From assembly GCF_028331445.1 (NCBI RefSeq), contig NZ_JAQMHX010000010.1, positions 1-64,000 of the forward strand: DNA of 64,000 bases. The letters are read 5' to 3'. Position numbers and translations under genes: made by a program. This DNA comes from Candidatus Phyllobacterium onerii (GTDB taxonomy: Bacteria > Pseudomonadota > Alphaproteobacteria > Rhizobiales > Rhizobiaceae). This document shows, piece by piece, positions 34,390 through 43,386 of this stretch. The notes below the pieces were generated by a model that had not been told where the DNA came from, ran no database searches, and was given only the letters and a program-made list of their open reading frames with translations. The first letter of the stretch is position 1. Each line of letters starts with the position of its first letter.

Positions 34390-36936
34390 ATGGCGGTGCT
34401 TGAGACCTACCGGAATAAACGGAACTTCGCCAAAACAAACGAGCCGAAAGGTGGCGAGCCAAGGGAGGCAGGTAATGCGTTTGTCATTCAGAAGCATGCT
34501 GCGACACGTCTTCACTACGACCTACGGCTAGAAATGGACGGAGTTATGAAGAGCTGGGCGGTCACGCGAGGTCCCAGCCTGATACCGGGCGAAAAGCGAC
34601 TGTCGGTTCATACCGAAGACCATCCCCTCGAATATAACGAATTCGAAGGGACGATTCCCAAGGGCGAATACGGCGGTGGAACGGTCATTATCTGGGACCG
34701 CGGCAGTTGGACCCCTGTTTATGACGCCCACAAAGGATACGCCAAGGGACATCTCGAATTTGAGCTCCACGGTCAGAAGCTTGGTGGTCGATGGCATCTT
34801 GTACGTATGCACGGCAAACCCCGGGAAAAGCACGAAAACTGGCTGCTCATAAAAGGCGAAGACGAAATGGCACGGCCGTCAGGAGCGCCTGATATTCTTG
34901 AGGAACAACCCCAATCTGTGGTTACCGGCCGGGTGATTGAGGAGGTTGCTGGGGAAGCGCCCGGATGGTCATCCAAGACGGGCAAAATCTACAAAAAGAA
35001 ACCGACCTTACGCGCTAGAAAGCCGACAGTTGTAGTGGAGGAAACGGTTGAGCTTGTGCCAGCGAACGTCAAAGGTGCAAAGAGGGCGTCGCAACCGCAT
35101 TTTATGGAGCCGACCCTCGCGACATTATCTTCAAAGCCGCCCGCAGGTGATCGCTGGATTCACGAGATAAAGTTCGATGGTTACAGGTTGCAGGCAAGCA
35201 TCGAAGCCGGCCGCGTCAAGCTCTTCACCCGCAGCGGTCTCGACTGGACCAAAAAATTCGGCAAGGAGGTTGTTTCGGCATTTCAGGATTTGCCTGTCGG
35301 CACGGCGATCATCGACGGCGAGCTTGTCGTGGAGGCCGGCTCGGGCGCTTCGGATTTCTCGGCATTGCAGGCAGCACTCAGCGAAGGGCGCACCGAACGC
35401 TTCGTCTTTTATGCGTTCGATCTGCTCTATCTCGACGGCTATGATCTTCGACCATCGCCCCTCGCGGAGCGAAAGTCACTGCTTCAGAAAATAGTGGGTA
35501 CTGAAGAGGGACTTTTGAAATACAGCGTCCACTTTGACGAAAACGGCGGACTGGTTTTGACGCACGCTTGCCGCCTCAGCCTCGAAGGGGTTGTTTCCAA
35601 ACTCCGCGATGCCCCGTACAAATCCGGCCGAGGCAAAAGCTGGATTAAATCGAAATGTTCTTCGCGTCAGGAATTTGTCCTCGCCGGATACACACCGTCG
35701 TCCACCTCGCGCCGGGCTATCGGCTCGCTCGTTCTCGGGGTATACGACAAAGGTTCTCTGGTTCATGTTGGCCGGGTGGGAACGGGCTTTACTGTATCCC
35801 TGGCCGAGGAGCTGTTTAAAAAGGTAGATCGTTTACGAATTACGGAAAGCCCTTTCGCGGAGCGCCTCGCCTCGGAGGAAGCGCGCACAATTCGATTTGT
35901 TAAACCGCAACTGGTGGCCGAAGTCGAGTTTCGGGGGTGGACCGCCGATGGCAGCCTTCGCCATGCCGCGTTTCGCGGGTTGCGAGAGGACAAGGCTGCA
36001 AAAGATGTGATCCGTGAAACGCCAAAAACGACGATTACTGCCCGGCCTCAGGCTCGGACCGTCAAACTGACACATCCTGACCGTGTCTATTGGCCTGATG
36101 ACGGAGTCACTAAGGAAGGTTTGGCTGACTACTACACCGATGTTTGGCGCTATATAGCACCTTTCATTGCCGGACGGCCCCTTTCACTGCTGCGTGGCCC
36201 TGGCGGTATCAAGGGTTCGCAACTTTTTTTTCAAAAGCATGCATGGAAAGGCCTGAACTCCAATATTGTTCTGGTGAATGATCCGAAGGATAAGAATGGC
36301 GAGCCGCTGATCAGTATCAACGATCTGGATGGGCTCATTGCTCTCGTTCAATCGGCTGTTCTCGAAATTCATCCATGGGGATCGGCGCTCCCAAATTGGG
36401 AGCAGCCCGATATGATCATCATGGATCTTGACCCGGGCCCGGGCGTCGGATGGCAGGATGTCATCGACGCAGCCATCGAGACGCGAGACAGACTGAAAGA
36501 TGCGGGACTGAACTCCTATGTCAAAACCTCGGGCGGCAAGGGGTTGCATGTCGTCGCGCCTTTGGTCCCGAAGGCGGAATGGCCCGAGGTAAAGGCGTTT
36601 ACCAAAGCCTTGGCCGATGCAATGACTTCGGATAGTCCAGACAGATATGTTGCGACGGTAGCAAAAGCAAAACGTCACGGCAAAATTCTCATGGACTACT
36701 TGCGCAACCAGAGAGGGGCGACTGCCGTTGCGCCATATTCCACCCGCGCTCGTCCTGGCGCGGCCGTCTCCATGCCCTTGGCGTGGGACGAGCTCGGTCC
36801 ATCAATTGGCCCTGACTACTTCACTGTGGACAACGCGCCAACTCGCATAGCTGCATTAAGGGTCGATCCCTGGGAAGATTTCCGCGCCACAGCAGAACCG
36901 TTAAGAGCGACCAACACCCTCCACAGGAAGACCTAG
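34390..36936 (+). CDS. ligD: ATP-dependent DNA ligase D (non-homologous end joining)
   Basis: The 848-residue protein has all three LigD domains. The N-terminal 3'-phosphoesterase (residues ~25-170) has FVIQKHAATRLHYDLRLEMD and the PxGEYGGGTV segment. The central ligase (about 230-520) has the lysine nucleotidylation motif EIKFDGYR near 258 and IDGELVVE, plus an OB fold (GVYDKGSLVHVGRVGTGF). The C-terminal primase-polymerase (about 560-840) has IIMDLDPGPG near 675 and TSGGKGLHV. With Ku it would repair double-strand breaks; no ku gene is in the window. An EcfG-like GGAAC-N16-CATT at 34305-34329 precedes it by 60 bp, consistent with stress control. A decayed second copy of the 3' end lies at 10.9 kb. 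Confidence 0.95.
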   Translation: MAVLETYRNKRNFAKTNEPKGGEPREAGNAFVIQKHAATRLHYDLRLEMDGVMKSWAVTRGPSLIPGEKRLSVHTEDHPLEYNEFEGTIPKGEYGGGTVIIWDRGSWTPVYDAHKGYAKGHLEFELHGQKLGGRWHLVRMHGKPREKHENWLLIKGEDEMARPSGAPDILEEQPQSVVTGRVIEEVAGEAPGWSSKTGKIYKKKPTLRARKPTVVVEETVELVPANVKGAKRASQPHFMEPTLATLSSKPPAGDRWIHEIKFDGYRLQASIEAGRVKLFTRSGLDWTKKFGKEVVSAFQDLPVGTAIIDGELVVEAGSGASDFSALQAALSEGRTERFVFYAFDLLYLDGYDLRPSPLAERKSLLQKIVGTEEGLLKYSVHFDENGGLVLTHACRLSLEGVVSKLRDAPYKSGRGKSWIKSKCSSRQEFVLAGYTPSSTSRRAIGSLVLGVYDKGSLVHVGRVGTGFTVSLAEELFKKVDRLRITESPFAERLASEEARTIRFVKPQLVAEVEFRGWTADGSLRHAAFRGLREDKAAKDVIRETPKTTITARPQARTVKLTHPDRVYWPDDGVTKEGLADYYTDVWRYIAPFIAGRPLSLLRGPGGIKGSQLFFQKHAWKGLNSNIVLVNDPKDKNGEPLISINDLDGLIALVQSAVLEIHPWGSALPNWEQPDMIIMDLDPGPGVGWQDVIDAAIETRDRLKDAGLNSYVKTSGGKGLHVVAPLVPKAEWPEVKAFTKALADAMTSDSPDRYVATVAKAKRHGKILMDYLRNQRGATAVAPYSTRARPGAAVSMPLAWDELGPSIGPDYFTVDNAPTRIAALRVDPWEDFRATAEPLRATNTLHRKT

Positions 36937-37149
36937 TGTTGATTAGAACCTTTGCGCACCGAGAGGACACTTTTTCTTGAAACCAACCCCGCAGTATGAT
37001 CGGTGGCCAGGTCTCGTCGGCGGTGATAAGCGAGCGGGGCCGGGCCCTTCAACGAGGCGGTAGCCATGCGCCCGGATACAAATTTTTCTCCCGACACAAT
37101 GTGCCGCCTACATTCTGAACCTCGCAGCACGCGCTCACGGGAAAGGTGG

Positions 37150-37174
37150 GGAACGTCCGAGCCTTGGAATAGTT
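37150..37174 (+). promoter_or_regulatory. EcfG-like promoter before DUF2243 copy 2
   Basis: GGAAC at 37150-37154 plus 16 bases plus AGTT at 37171-37174. Spacing and the AGTT variant are identical to the element before copy 1 (11211-11235), while the intervening bases differ. Confidence 0.5.
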
Positions 37175-37244
37175 ATTCACCGACAAAGGGCGGTGGGGTC
37201 GACGAATACAAACATTGCCCAGGATCACCAGAAAGGGTGAAGCG

Positions 37245-37715
37245 TTGCGAAAACAGCTCAACGAGTTTCCCGTGTTGGGAGGCATTCTGCTCGGTCTCGG
37301 CCTTGGAGGATTCTTTGACGGAATTGTTCTCCACCAGATACTGCAATGGCACCACATGGCAACGAGTGCGGGATATCCCGCCGACAGCGTTGAAAATCTG
37401 GAATTCAATACGATGCTCGACGGCGTTTTCCACGCCGGAACGTATGTGTTCACGGTCTCGGGACTCATCATCTTGTGGAATACTGCACGCAAGCCCCATT
37501 TTCAGTGGTCGGCAGCGACACTCTTCGCAACTATGCTGATTGGCTTCGGGTTGTTCAATTTGATAGAGGGCGTCGTTGACCATCAACTGCTCGGACTTCA
37601 CCATGTCAACGAGACTGTTCGGCATGAGCTTTGGATCTTTTGGGACATGGGCTTCCTTGTTTGGGGAGCCGCAATGCTGCTGACAGGACTGGCACTTTTA
37701 CGCCAACAACGATAA
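37245..37715 (+). CDS. DUF2243 membrane protein, copy 2
   Basis: The ~156-residue protein has four membrane helices and the DUF2243 signature GLGLGGFFDGIVLHQILQWHH, an intact last helix (AMLLTGLALLRQQR), and near-identity with copy 1 over the core, including long stretches of identical DNA (37361-37460). The start is unclear: the ATG of copy 1 aligns here with ACG and an indel. TTG at 37245, with a weak AAGGGTGA site, or TTG at 37215 would be used. DUF2243 function is unknown. ligD lies 310 bp upstream and a broken DUF4142 gene follows. Confidence 0.75.
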   Translation: MRKQLNEFPVLGGILLGLGLGGFFDGIVLHQILQWHHMATSAGYPADSVENLEFNTMLDGVFHAGTYVFTVSGLIILWNTARKPHFQWSAATLFATMLIGFGLFNLIEGVVDHQLLGLHHVNETVRHELWIFWDMGFLVWGAAMLLTGLALLRQQR

Positions 37716-37762
37716 CTCGAGAATTTGGTGTCCACAAGGATCTTAGGCCTTAGGAGAAAGCC

Positions 37763-38241
37763 ATGAGATACGCACTGACTATAATTGCAGCCACGGTAAT
37801 TGCGTGTGGCACCGCAGGAGCTCAAGAGATCACCAAGCCCGCAGAATTTGCCAAGATGGCAGCGATCTCGAATATCTTGGAGATCAAGTCCAGCGAACTC
37901 GCCTTGAAACAATCCAGCGACGAAGCCACGAAAAAATTCGCCGAGCATATGATCGCTGACCATACCAAGGCGGGCCAGGAGATGATGCCGCAGCCAAGGC
38001 GGACAAGGTCAGTGTTCCTGAAAAACTCGACAAAAAACATCAACTAAAGGCCGCCGACAAATCGAGTTTTGACAAAATGTACCGGGCCGAACAATTAAAG
38101 GTGCATGAATCGGCCGTGGCATTATTTTCCGAATATGCGAAAAACGGCGAAAAAGGAGAATTGAAGAGCTTCGCGGCCAAAACGCTTCCGACGCTGGAGG
38201 AACATCTGGCTGAGGTTCAAAAAATGAAGGTGGCACTCTAG
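37763..38241 (+). pseudogene. DUF4142 protein, frameshifted (copy 2)
   Basis: Frame one (37763-38047) gives the signal peptide (ending GTAGAQE), FAKMAAISNILEIKSSELAL and FAEHMIADHTKAGQEMMP, and then runs into a wrong frame (QPRRTRSVFL). Frame two continues to 38241 as LKAADKSSFDKMYRAEQLKV, ALFSEYAKNGEKG and HLAEVQKMKVAL. One G seems lost at ATGATGCCGCAGCC near 37990, where copy 1 keeps the frame. A 12-bp deletion near 38046 is in frame. Copy 1 is broken elsewhere, so the two copies decayed independently. The ATG follows AGGAGAAAGCC. Confidence 0.85.
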
Positions 38242-39061
38242 GATCCGGAATAAGTCCGCGCGCGTCGAAGCCCGTGAGCAGTCAATATTCTTGGAAAGGT
38301 CACTTGACTGGGCGGACGCAATTCCACCTCAAGGCGAGCTTTGCTCTGTCTTCTCTTTTACACGCTCCCGCTCTTCTTCCGAAGCTTCTCTTGGCAATGT
38401 CGCTGGCGGTATCGAGCTTAACTTCAGACGATGACAGCTTGATATCTGGAGGTTTCTCCCACTGGGAGAGGTCTTTTAGCAGTGTTTACTTCAGGCATAA
38501 TCTGATCTCCGTAGTGAGGTTCGGGCGGGCTTAATCTTCAGCACTGCGAGATCAAACCCGCTGCTACCCTTCGAGCAACTTGAGCCGAACATAGTACTGA
38601 GGATTAAGTTCCTTACCCCGACGACGCGGCTTCGTTTTTTGCTCCCGTTCCCGTTGAACGAATTGCTCAGTCTCGGATGTGCTCAAACCCAACGGTTTGG
38701 TGAGCATCTGGTATCGTCGGGCAATCACTCGACTTAGAAGCATCAAGATTATCCGTCGTCACGTTCGAAAAAGAGGGGAGGGCGGACGTATCAGGATGAT
38801 GGGACGACGGACCTCTGTAGGAGGTGTCTATGCCGCGACTTAAGGCGATCGAGGTGAGCGAGCGGGCCTGTACCAGTGTTCAAACTATCTCGTCCCCGTC
38901 GTTGCTACTTCTTCCGTCATACGGCCAGGCACGGCCATCTGCGGCGGGTTTCGCAACACCCATGGTGTTCAAGTTGAACCTTCATGCCCGAGTGAGCCGA
39001 ACATGACCTTCGCGGTACTTGCTCAGCCAGATTTTAGGCGGTTGTTGTGTGCGTGTTCACA
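38242..39061. other. gap without a supported gene
   Basis: About 820 bp. A plus-strand frame at 38830 begins MPRLKAIEVSE behind GGAGG and could be the start of a carboxymuconolactone-decarboxylase-like protein, but the similarity ends there. A basic 60-residue minus-strand frame (38746-38564) is also unsupported. The stretch is probably decayed. Confidence 0.35.
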
Positions 39062-39217
39062 TCAATAAGTCGATTTAGCCACACGGTTTCCGGCGGATTG
39101 CGTCGCGTTGACGGTATTGGCCGTATCCGCGCCCATACCTCTGATGGTGTTTGCACAAGCCGACAGCGTTATGACGGCGAACACGGCGGCGATCGAAACA
39201 AGAGTCAGGCGTCTCAT
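39062..39217 (-). CDS. entericidin A/B-family lipoprotein
   Basis: This 51-residue protein has a lipoprotein signal peptide (MRRLTLVSIAAVFAVITLSA followed by Cys, lipobox LSAC) and a short mature part NTIRGMGADTANTVNATQSA, which matches EcnA/EcnB-type entericidins. These tiny outer- or inner-membrane lipoproteins are stress-induced; in enterics EcnA/B act as an antidote/toxin pair, and in rhizobia they are frequent EcfG targets. The internal ATG at 39217 (AAGACTTTGCTG upstream, a weak site) is preferred to the longer frame because it starts the signal peptide. A perfect EcfG promoter precedes it. Confidence 0.85.
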   Translation of the reverse strand: MRRLTLVSIAAVFAVITLSACANTIRGMGADTANTVNATQSAGNRVAKSTY

Positions 39218-39254
39218 CAGCAAAGTCTCCCAGTTGCAAAGGTAACAAGTGGAG

Positions 39255-39279
39255 AACGCGGCTCGGCTCTTACAGTTCC
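39255..39279 (-). promoter_or_regulatory. EcfG-type promoter of the entericidin gene
   Basis: On the minus strand, GGAAC (39279-39275), 16 bases and CGTT (39258-39255) match the EcfG consensus exactly, 38 bp before the entericidin ATG. Confidence 0.75.
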
Positions 39280-39606
39280 GAGGATTTGCAGGGGTTGATG
39301 TGCTGCAATGGTTCGCACAATGCATACGAACAGCTTATCCGGGGTAGCGTTTGAATCGCGAGGAATGACCCTTCCAATGCACAATGCCGCTCTGAAGCTT
39401 GGATAGTTCTATCATATTGCCCGGGTCACATTGGACTACTTGTAATCGAGTGTGATCCAATGGGCGGACCGACGTTTGGAAGGCGGGCCTGTCTCAACTT
39501 CTATCTTTCGCCGTCACGGCAAAATAGCGGTACGTCGCGGTTTGCCATCGCGTATCCAAGGCTAAAATTTGAGCGGATGTCCGCTTGGAACGATTTGTTT
39601 TGCTGC

Positions 39607-39631
39607 GGAACAACTGGATAGACTGCTTGTT
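39607..39631 (+). promoter_or_regulatory. EcfG-like promoter of the PRC-barrel gene
   Basis: GGAAC at 39607-39611, 16 bases, TGTT at 39628-39631: one mismatch from consensus, 52 bp before the PRC-barrel ATG. A second GGAAC at 39587 has no partner at the right distance. Confidence 0.45.
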
Positions 39632-39682
39632 ATTTCTCCAGTGGGAGCGCGCATAAGCGCTCAATCAAAAGGAGGATCTGAA

Positions 39683-40303
39683 ATGCGTACGACAATCTTG
39701 ATCACGACCGCTTGCCTGGCGCTTATGTCAGGCAGCGCACCTGCACAGACGACCACGACCCCGGCTGCACCTGCAGATACCACGGCATCGCCTGCAGACA
39801 ACTCTGCTCCTGCCGTCACCAAGGAACTGTTCAAGGCACCTGCTGGTACCCAGGCGCTGACCGAAGTGCAGCCTATCAGCAGCGTTACGGAAGGCCAAGT
39901 GCTCGCCTCGGAATTTATCGGCAAATCCGTATATAGCGGCGACGGGGACGACGCGCAGTCTATAGGGGAGCTCAATGACCTGATCATCACGCCGGAGGGA
40001 ATGGTTCATGCCGCTGTGATTGGCGTCGGGGGCTTTCTGGGGGTTGGCGAGAAGGACGTCGCCATTCCGGCAAGTCACCTCAAACTCTCCGTTCGCAGCG
40101 ACAAGTCGAATTGGATAGTGGTGAACACGGCCAAGGAAGACCTCCAAAGCGCTCCGGCTTTTGAGGTTTCCGAGAAGTTTACGGAAGGGGTCGCTGATCC
40201 GAACAAGGCGAACGAAGCCAAGACGGATGCCGCGCCGGCCGAGACGATACCTGCAGTTCAGGACAACAAAATGGCACCGGCCACTCCGGCTCCCGCGAAC
40301 TAA
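39683..40303 (+). CDS. PRC-barrel-domain exported protein
   Basis: This 206-residue protein has a signal peptide (hydrophobic residues 4-19, then APAQ), followed by a Thr/Pro/Ala-rich linker (about 22-50) and a PRC-barrel domain (about 75-155: ASEFIGKSVYSGDGDDAQSI, GELNDLIITPEGMVHAAVIG and VGGFLGVGEKDVAIP). The C-terminus is again Ala/Pro-rich. Periplasmic PRC-barrel proteins of this layout are common and stress-linked in Rhizobiales; the ligand is unknown. AGGAGG lies upstream of ATG 39683, the longer frame from 39569 being an artefact. A hairpin follows the gene. Confidence 0.85.
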   Translation: MRTTILITTACLALMSGSAPAQTTTTPAAPADTTASPADNSAPAVTKELFKAPAGTQALTEVQPISSVTEGQVLASEFIGKSVYSGDGDDAQSIGELNDLIITPEGMVHAAVIGVGGFLGVGEKDVAIPASHLKLSVRSDKSNWIVVNTAKEDLQSAPAFEVSEKFTEGVADPNKANEAKTDAAPAETIPAVQDNKMAPATPAPAN

Positions 40304-40326
40304 CGGCCGGGAGCTAGCGAGATAAC

Positions 40327-40350
40327 AGGCTCATCTCTAGCGATGAGCCT
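40327..40350 (+). terminator. hairpin terminator after the PRC-barrel gene
   Basis: AGGCTCATC (40327-40335), loop TCTAGC, and GATGAGCCT (40342-40350), followed by TCCCC. It stands 23 bp after the stop codon. The T-run is weak. Confidence 0.5.
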
Positions 40351-40394
40351 TCCCCTGCCTGTCGGTTTAGCGGGGACTTTTTCGCCTGAACACG

Positions 40395-40810
40395 CGTTGG
40401 TTTACGGTTCTTTGAGAAGCTGGAATGGTCCGGTACCTTGCCGTCCAGTCCCAGCCGGCAGAACAAGCGGTAGGCGAGATTGAGATGAACCTCCTCGCAC
40501 AGCCGGCGCTCCGACCGGATGCCCATGCTGTAGCCGATGATCAGCATTCGCATCATCAGTTCTGGATCGATTGAGGGCCGACCCGTGCTGCTGTACTAGG
40601 GATTCAACTGCGTGCGGACGCTATCGAGGTCCAGGTGGTTGTCGATCCGGCGCAGAAGATGATCGGCCGGCACGTGCTCATCGAGGCTGAAATCATAGAA
40701 GAGCTGCGCCGGTCCGCCTGAAATCCCATCATCGCCTGATCCCCTGCCAAATCACTCAGAGGATTGAATCATGCAACCCAAGCGCCTGCAACGATGAGTT
40801 TTTCAACAGT
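40395..40810 (-). mobile_element. IS1182/IS5-like transposase, N-terminal remnant
   Basis: On the minus strand, LFYDFSLDEHVPADHLLRRI, a stop within QLNP-stop-YSSTGRPSID, then PELMMRMLIIGYSMGIRSER, RLCEEVHLNLAYRLFCRLGL and KVPDHSSFSKN match the N-terminal third of IS1182-type transposases. The match ends at SFSKN (about 40397) and unrelated sequence follows, so the catalytic part is gone. TGAGTTTTTCAACAG at 40796-40810 resembles the terminal inverted repeat at the right end. The frameshift, stop and truncation show an inactive element. Confidence 0.8.
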
Positions 40811-40952
40811 ATTGGCGCGAAGCAGACATTCAGCATTCATCCCGAGAGCCAAGTAGCTTAACAATGGCCAACGGCGCATCTCAGCAGCTACACTTTCTGG
40901 ACTGGACGAGCGGAGACTTTGATCGCATAGTTTCGACTTGGGAGATAGTCCG

Positions 40953-41633
40953 ATGTCGAGCGACGGCTACAACCAATATTGCCCGGTGGCTAAAGCGTCC
41001 GAGGTGCTGGAACCGCGTTGGACTCTTCTGCTCCTTTGCGAAATGTGGTCCGGGTCGACCCGCTTCAACGAAATTCGCCGAGGCGTTCCCGGCATGTCAC
41101 CGTCTCTCATGTCAAAGCGGCTCAGGGAGATGGAGGCCAAGGGTCTCGTTGCCCGCACGGAAAATCCGTCGACGGGTGACATCAACTACACCACAACGCC
41201 AATTGCTGATGAGCTTGAACCGATTGTTCTGGAACTCGGCAAATGGGCGCACCGCAATGTCGATGCGGAGGTGACGCTGGAAAACCTCGATGCGAAACTA
41301 TTGATGTGGAACATGCGTCGCAAGATCAACATCAACGCTTTGCCGGCCAGACGCAGCGTCATCGAGTTCACATATCCGGAACTGCCAAAAGACGAGCAAA
41401 ATTTCTGGTTGATAGCGAAACCCGGAACGCCCGTTGACCTGTGCTCGCTCGATCCTGGTCACGATGTCGATCTGTTTGTCTCCGCCGATCTGAAAGCCAT
41501 GACGTCGGCCTGGATCGGCCATTCCACTTTAAGAGCGGAGATATGTCGGGGCAAGATTTCCTTGATCGGCGACATTTCTATCGCAGCGTCCATCGACAGT
41601 TGGTTGGGGCGCAGCACGTTTGCCGATGGTTGA
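40953..41633 (+). CDS. HxlR-family transcriptional regulator with SCP2-like C-terminus
   Basis: The protein has 226 residues. Residues ~8-100 form an HxlR winged helix with the N-terminal Cys (YCPVAKASEVLEPRWTLLLL, then GVPGMSPSLMSKRLREMEAK and wing VARTENPSTGDINYTTTP). The C-terminal ~110 residues (DLFVSADLKAMTSAWIGHST, then ISLIGDISIAASIDSWLG) look like an SCP2-type sterol-carrier-like fold, an arrangement seen in longer HxlR proteins. It may bind a hydrophobic effector. GGGAG precedes ATG 40953. It probably controls the flavoenzyme gene 226 bp downstream on the same strand, an inference from position. Confidence 0.8.
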   Translation: MSSDGYNQYCPVAKASEVLEPRWTLLLLCEMWSGSTRFNEIRRGVPGMSPSLMSKRLREMEAKGLVARTENPSTGDINYTTTPIADELEPIVLELGKWAHRNVDAEVTLENLDAKLLMWNMRRKININALPARRSVIEFTYPELPKDEQNFWLIAKPGTPVDLCSLDPGHDVDLFVSADLKAMTSAWIGHSTLRAEICRGKISLIGDISIAASIDSWLGRSTFADG

Positions 41634-41859
41634 CAAAGGGCCTTCCAGTTTGACCGCTCCATAATCTGTACCTGCGTCGCTACAGTTTCTGCACTGGCCT
41701 TATCGCTCGTTTTGGCGAAGACTCTTCCATGCCGAACAACGCAGCATCTGTCTTTGGACCGCTTCCGGTCTGGCTTCGGCACAGTATCAACAAAGAGAAA
41801 TGATGCAGGAAACGCCCGTAAGGTTCCGCGCACCATCCGTCTATAAAGGAGGAGGTTTC

Positions 41860-43284
41860 ATGAGTGACATTCAGTTCACGCAACGAGAAGGCGGGTCAAT
41901 TTCCATCTCCAGTGACTTTTTGACCGTACTGCGGACCGAACTTCGAGGAGGCTTGTGTTTGCCGGGCGAAGTCGGCTACGACGATGCACGGACGATCTGG
42001 AACGCCATGATCGATAGACGACCTGCTGCTGTCATACGCTGCCATGGCGCAAGCGACGTAATGCGGGCTGTTAACCTTGCTCGCGACAACGGGCTGCTCG
42101 TGTCAGTACGCGGTGGCGGTCACAACATTTCCGGCAACGCCGTCTGTGAGGGCGGCTTGCTGATCGACCTTTCACCGATGAGGTCGGTGCGGGTCGATCC
42201 AAGGACGCGCACGGCACGGGTGGAGCCGGGCGTGACGCTCGGAGAGTTCGACAAAGAAGCGCAAACATTTGGCCTTGCCACGCCGCTCGGCATCAACTCG
42301 ACCACGGGCGTGGCCGGACTTACACTCGGCGGCGGTTTCGGATGGCTCAGCCGAAAATTCGGTTTCACCGTGGACAACTTGATCTCGGCCGATGTGGTTA
42401 CCGCGGCGGGAGAGCTTGTTCAAGCCAGTGCATCGGAGAACCCGGACCTGTTTTGGGCCATTCGTGGCGGCGGCGGAAACTTCGGCGTGATCACGTCCTT
42501 CGAGTTCCAATTGCATCCGGTTGGTCCCGATCTGGTATCCGGACTGATCGTTCATCCGTTTGCCAATGCCCGTGAACTTCTTGCCGGGTATCGCGAGGTG
42601 GCGGCCTCAACGCCCGACGACCTCACCATATGGGTGGTATTGCGGAAGGCACCGCCTCTGCCGTTCCTTCCTGAGGATGTGCACGGCAAGGAAATCCTGG
42701 TGTTTGCCGTCTGTTATGCAGGGGAGCCAAGTAAAGCGGAAGAGGCACTTCGCCCGCTTCGCGCACTTGGAGAGCCCATCGCCGAGGTCATCGGCCTGCA
42801 ACCCTATACTGCCTGGCAGACAGCGTTCGACCCACTGCTGACGCCGGGTGCATTCAACTATTGGAAGTCCCACAATTTTATAACTCTCGGCGACGACCTG
42901 TTCGACACGCTGATCGACTATGTTGGCACACTGCCAACCGCGGAATGCGAGATCTTCATTGGCCAGCTCGGCGGTGCCAGTAGCCGCGTCGCCTCCAATG
43001 CAACCGCGTATCCGCATCGCGAGGCACAATTCGTGATGAACGTTCATACGAGGTGGCTGGAGCGAGCCGAAGAGCAGGTATCCATCGACTGGGCTAAAGG
43101 GCTTTTTGCGGCTACAGCGCCGTACGCGACGGGCGGCGTCTACGTCAATTTTATGCCCGAAGATGAGACTGACAGAGTGGCGCAAGCCTACGGTGGCAAC
43201 CTTGCACGGCTGGCGACGCTCAAGGCCAAATACGACCTGGACAACCTCTTTCGGCTGAATCAGAATGTTAGGCCCAGAACGTAA
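41860..43284 (+). CDS. FAD-linked oxidoreductase, berberine-bridge/PCMH type
   Basis: The protein has 474 residues. The PCMH FAD-binding domain has the covalent-histidine motif SVRGGGHNISGNAVCEGGLL near residue 83 and the GINSTTGVAGLTLGGGFGWL loop. The C-terminus has the BBE motif (GGVYVNFMPEDE, ending YDLDNLFRLNQNV). Many relatives are bicovalent, with a Cys two residues before DNL; here that position is Val (FTVDNLIS), so only the His link is expected. Such enzymes oxidise sugars, alkaloids or aromatic alcohols with O2. ATG 41860 has AAAGGAGGAGG upstream; the longer frame from 41800 is rejected. Substrate unknown. Confidence 0.85.
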   Translation: MSDIQFTQREGGSISISSDFLTVLRTELRGGLCLPGEVGYDDARTIWNAMIDRRPAAVIRCHGASDVMRAVNLARDNGLLVSVRGGGHNISGNAVCEGGLLIDLSPMRSVRVDPRTRTARVEPGVTLGEFDKEAQTFGLATPLGINSTTGVAGLTLGGGFGWLSRKFGFTVDNLISADVVTAAGELVQASASENPDLFWAIRGGGGNFGVITSFEFQLHPVGPDLVSGLIVHPFANARELLAGYREVAASTPDDLTIWVVLRKAPPLPFLPEDVHGKEILVFAVCYAGEPSKAEEALRPLRALGEPIAEVIGLQPYTAWQTAFDPLLTPGAFNYWKSHNFITLGDDLFDTLIDYVGTLPTAECEIFIGQLGGASSRVASNATAYPHREAQFVMNVHTRWLERAEEQVSIDWAKGLFAATAPYATGGVYVNFMPEDETDRVAQAYGGNLARLATLKAKYDLDNLFRLNQNVRPRT

Positions 43285-43386
43285 CGGGTTGACGCTGAGG
43301 GATGTCAAGAGTCACGAGTGCCGAGGTGTGATCCGGATTGGTGGGCCAGGGTCGTGTTTGTTGCTGGCGAGTGCACAGGGGGTGGA

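Noticed and set aside
34390-38241. Search for a ku gene next to ligD
   Set aside because: No frame in the window resembles Ku; neighbours are DUF2243 and a broken DUF4142 gene, so the partner must lie elsewhere if present.
38824-39006. Possible carboxymuconolactone decarboxylase
   Set aside because: Only the first eleven residues look similar and the remaining translation is Ser/Pro-rich; not enough for a call.
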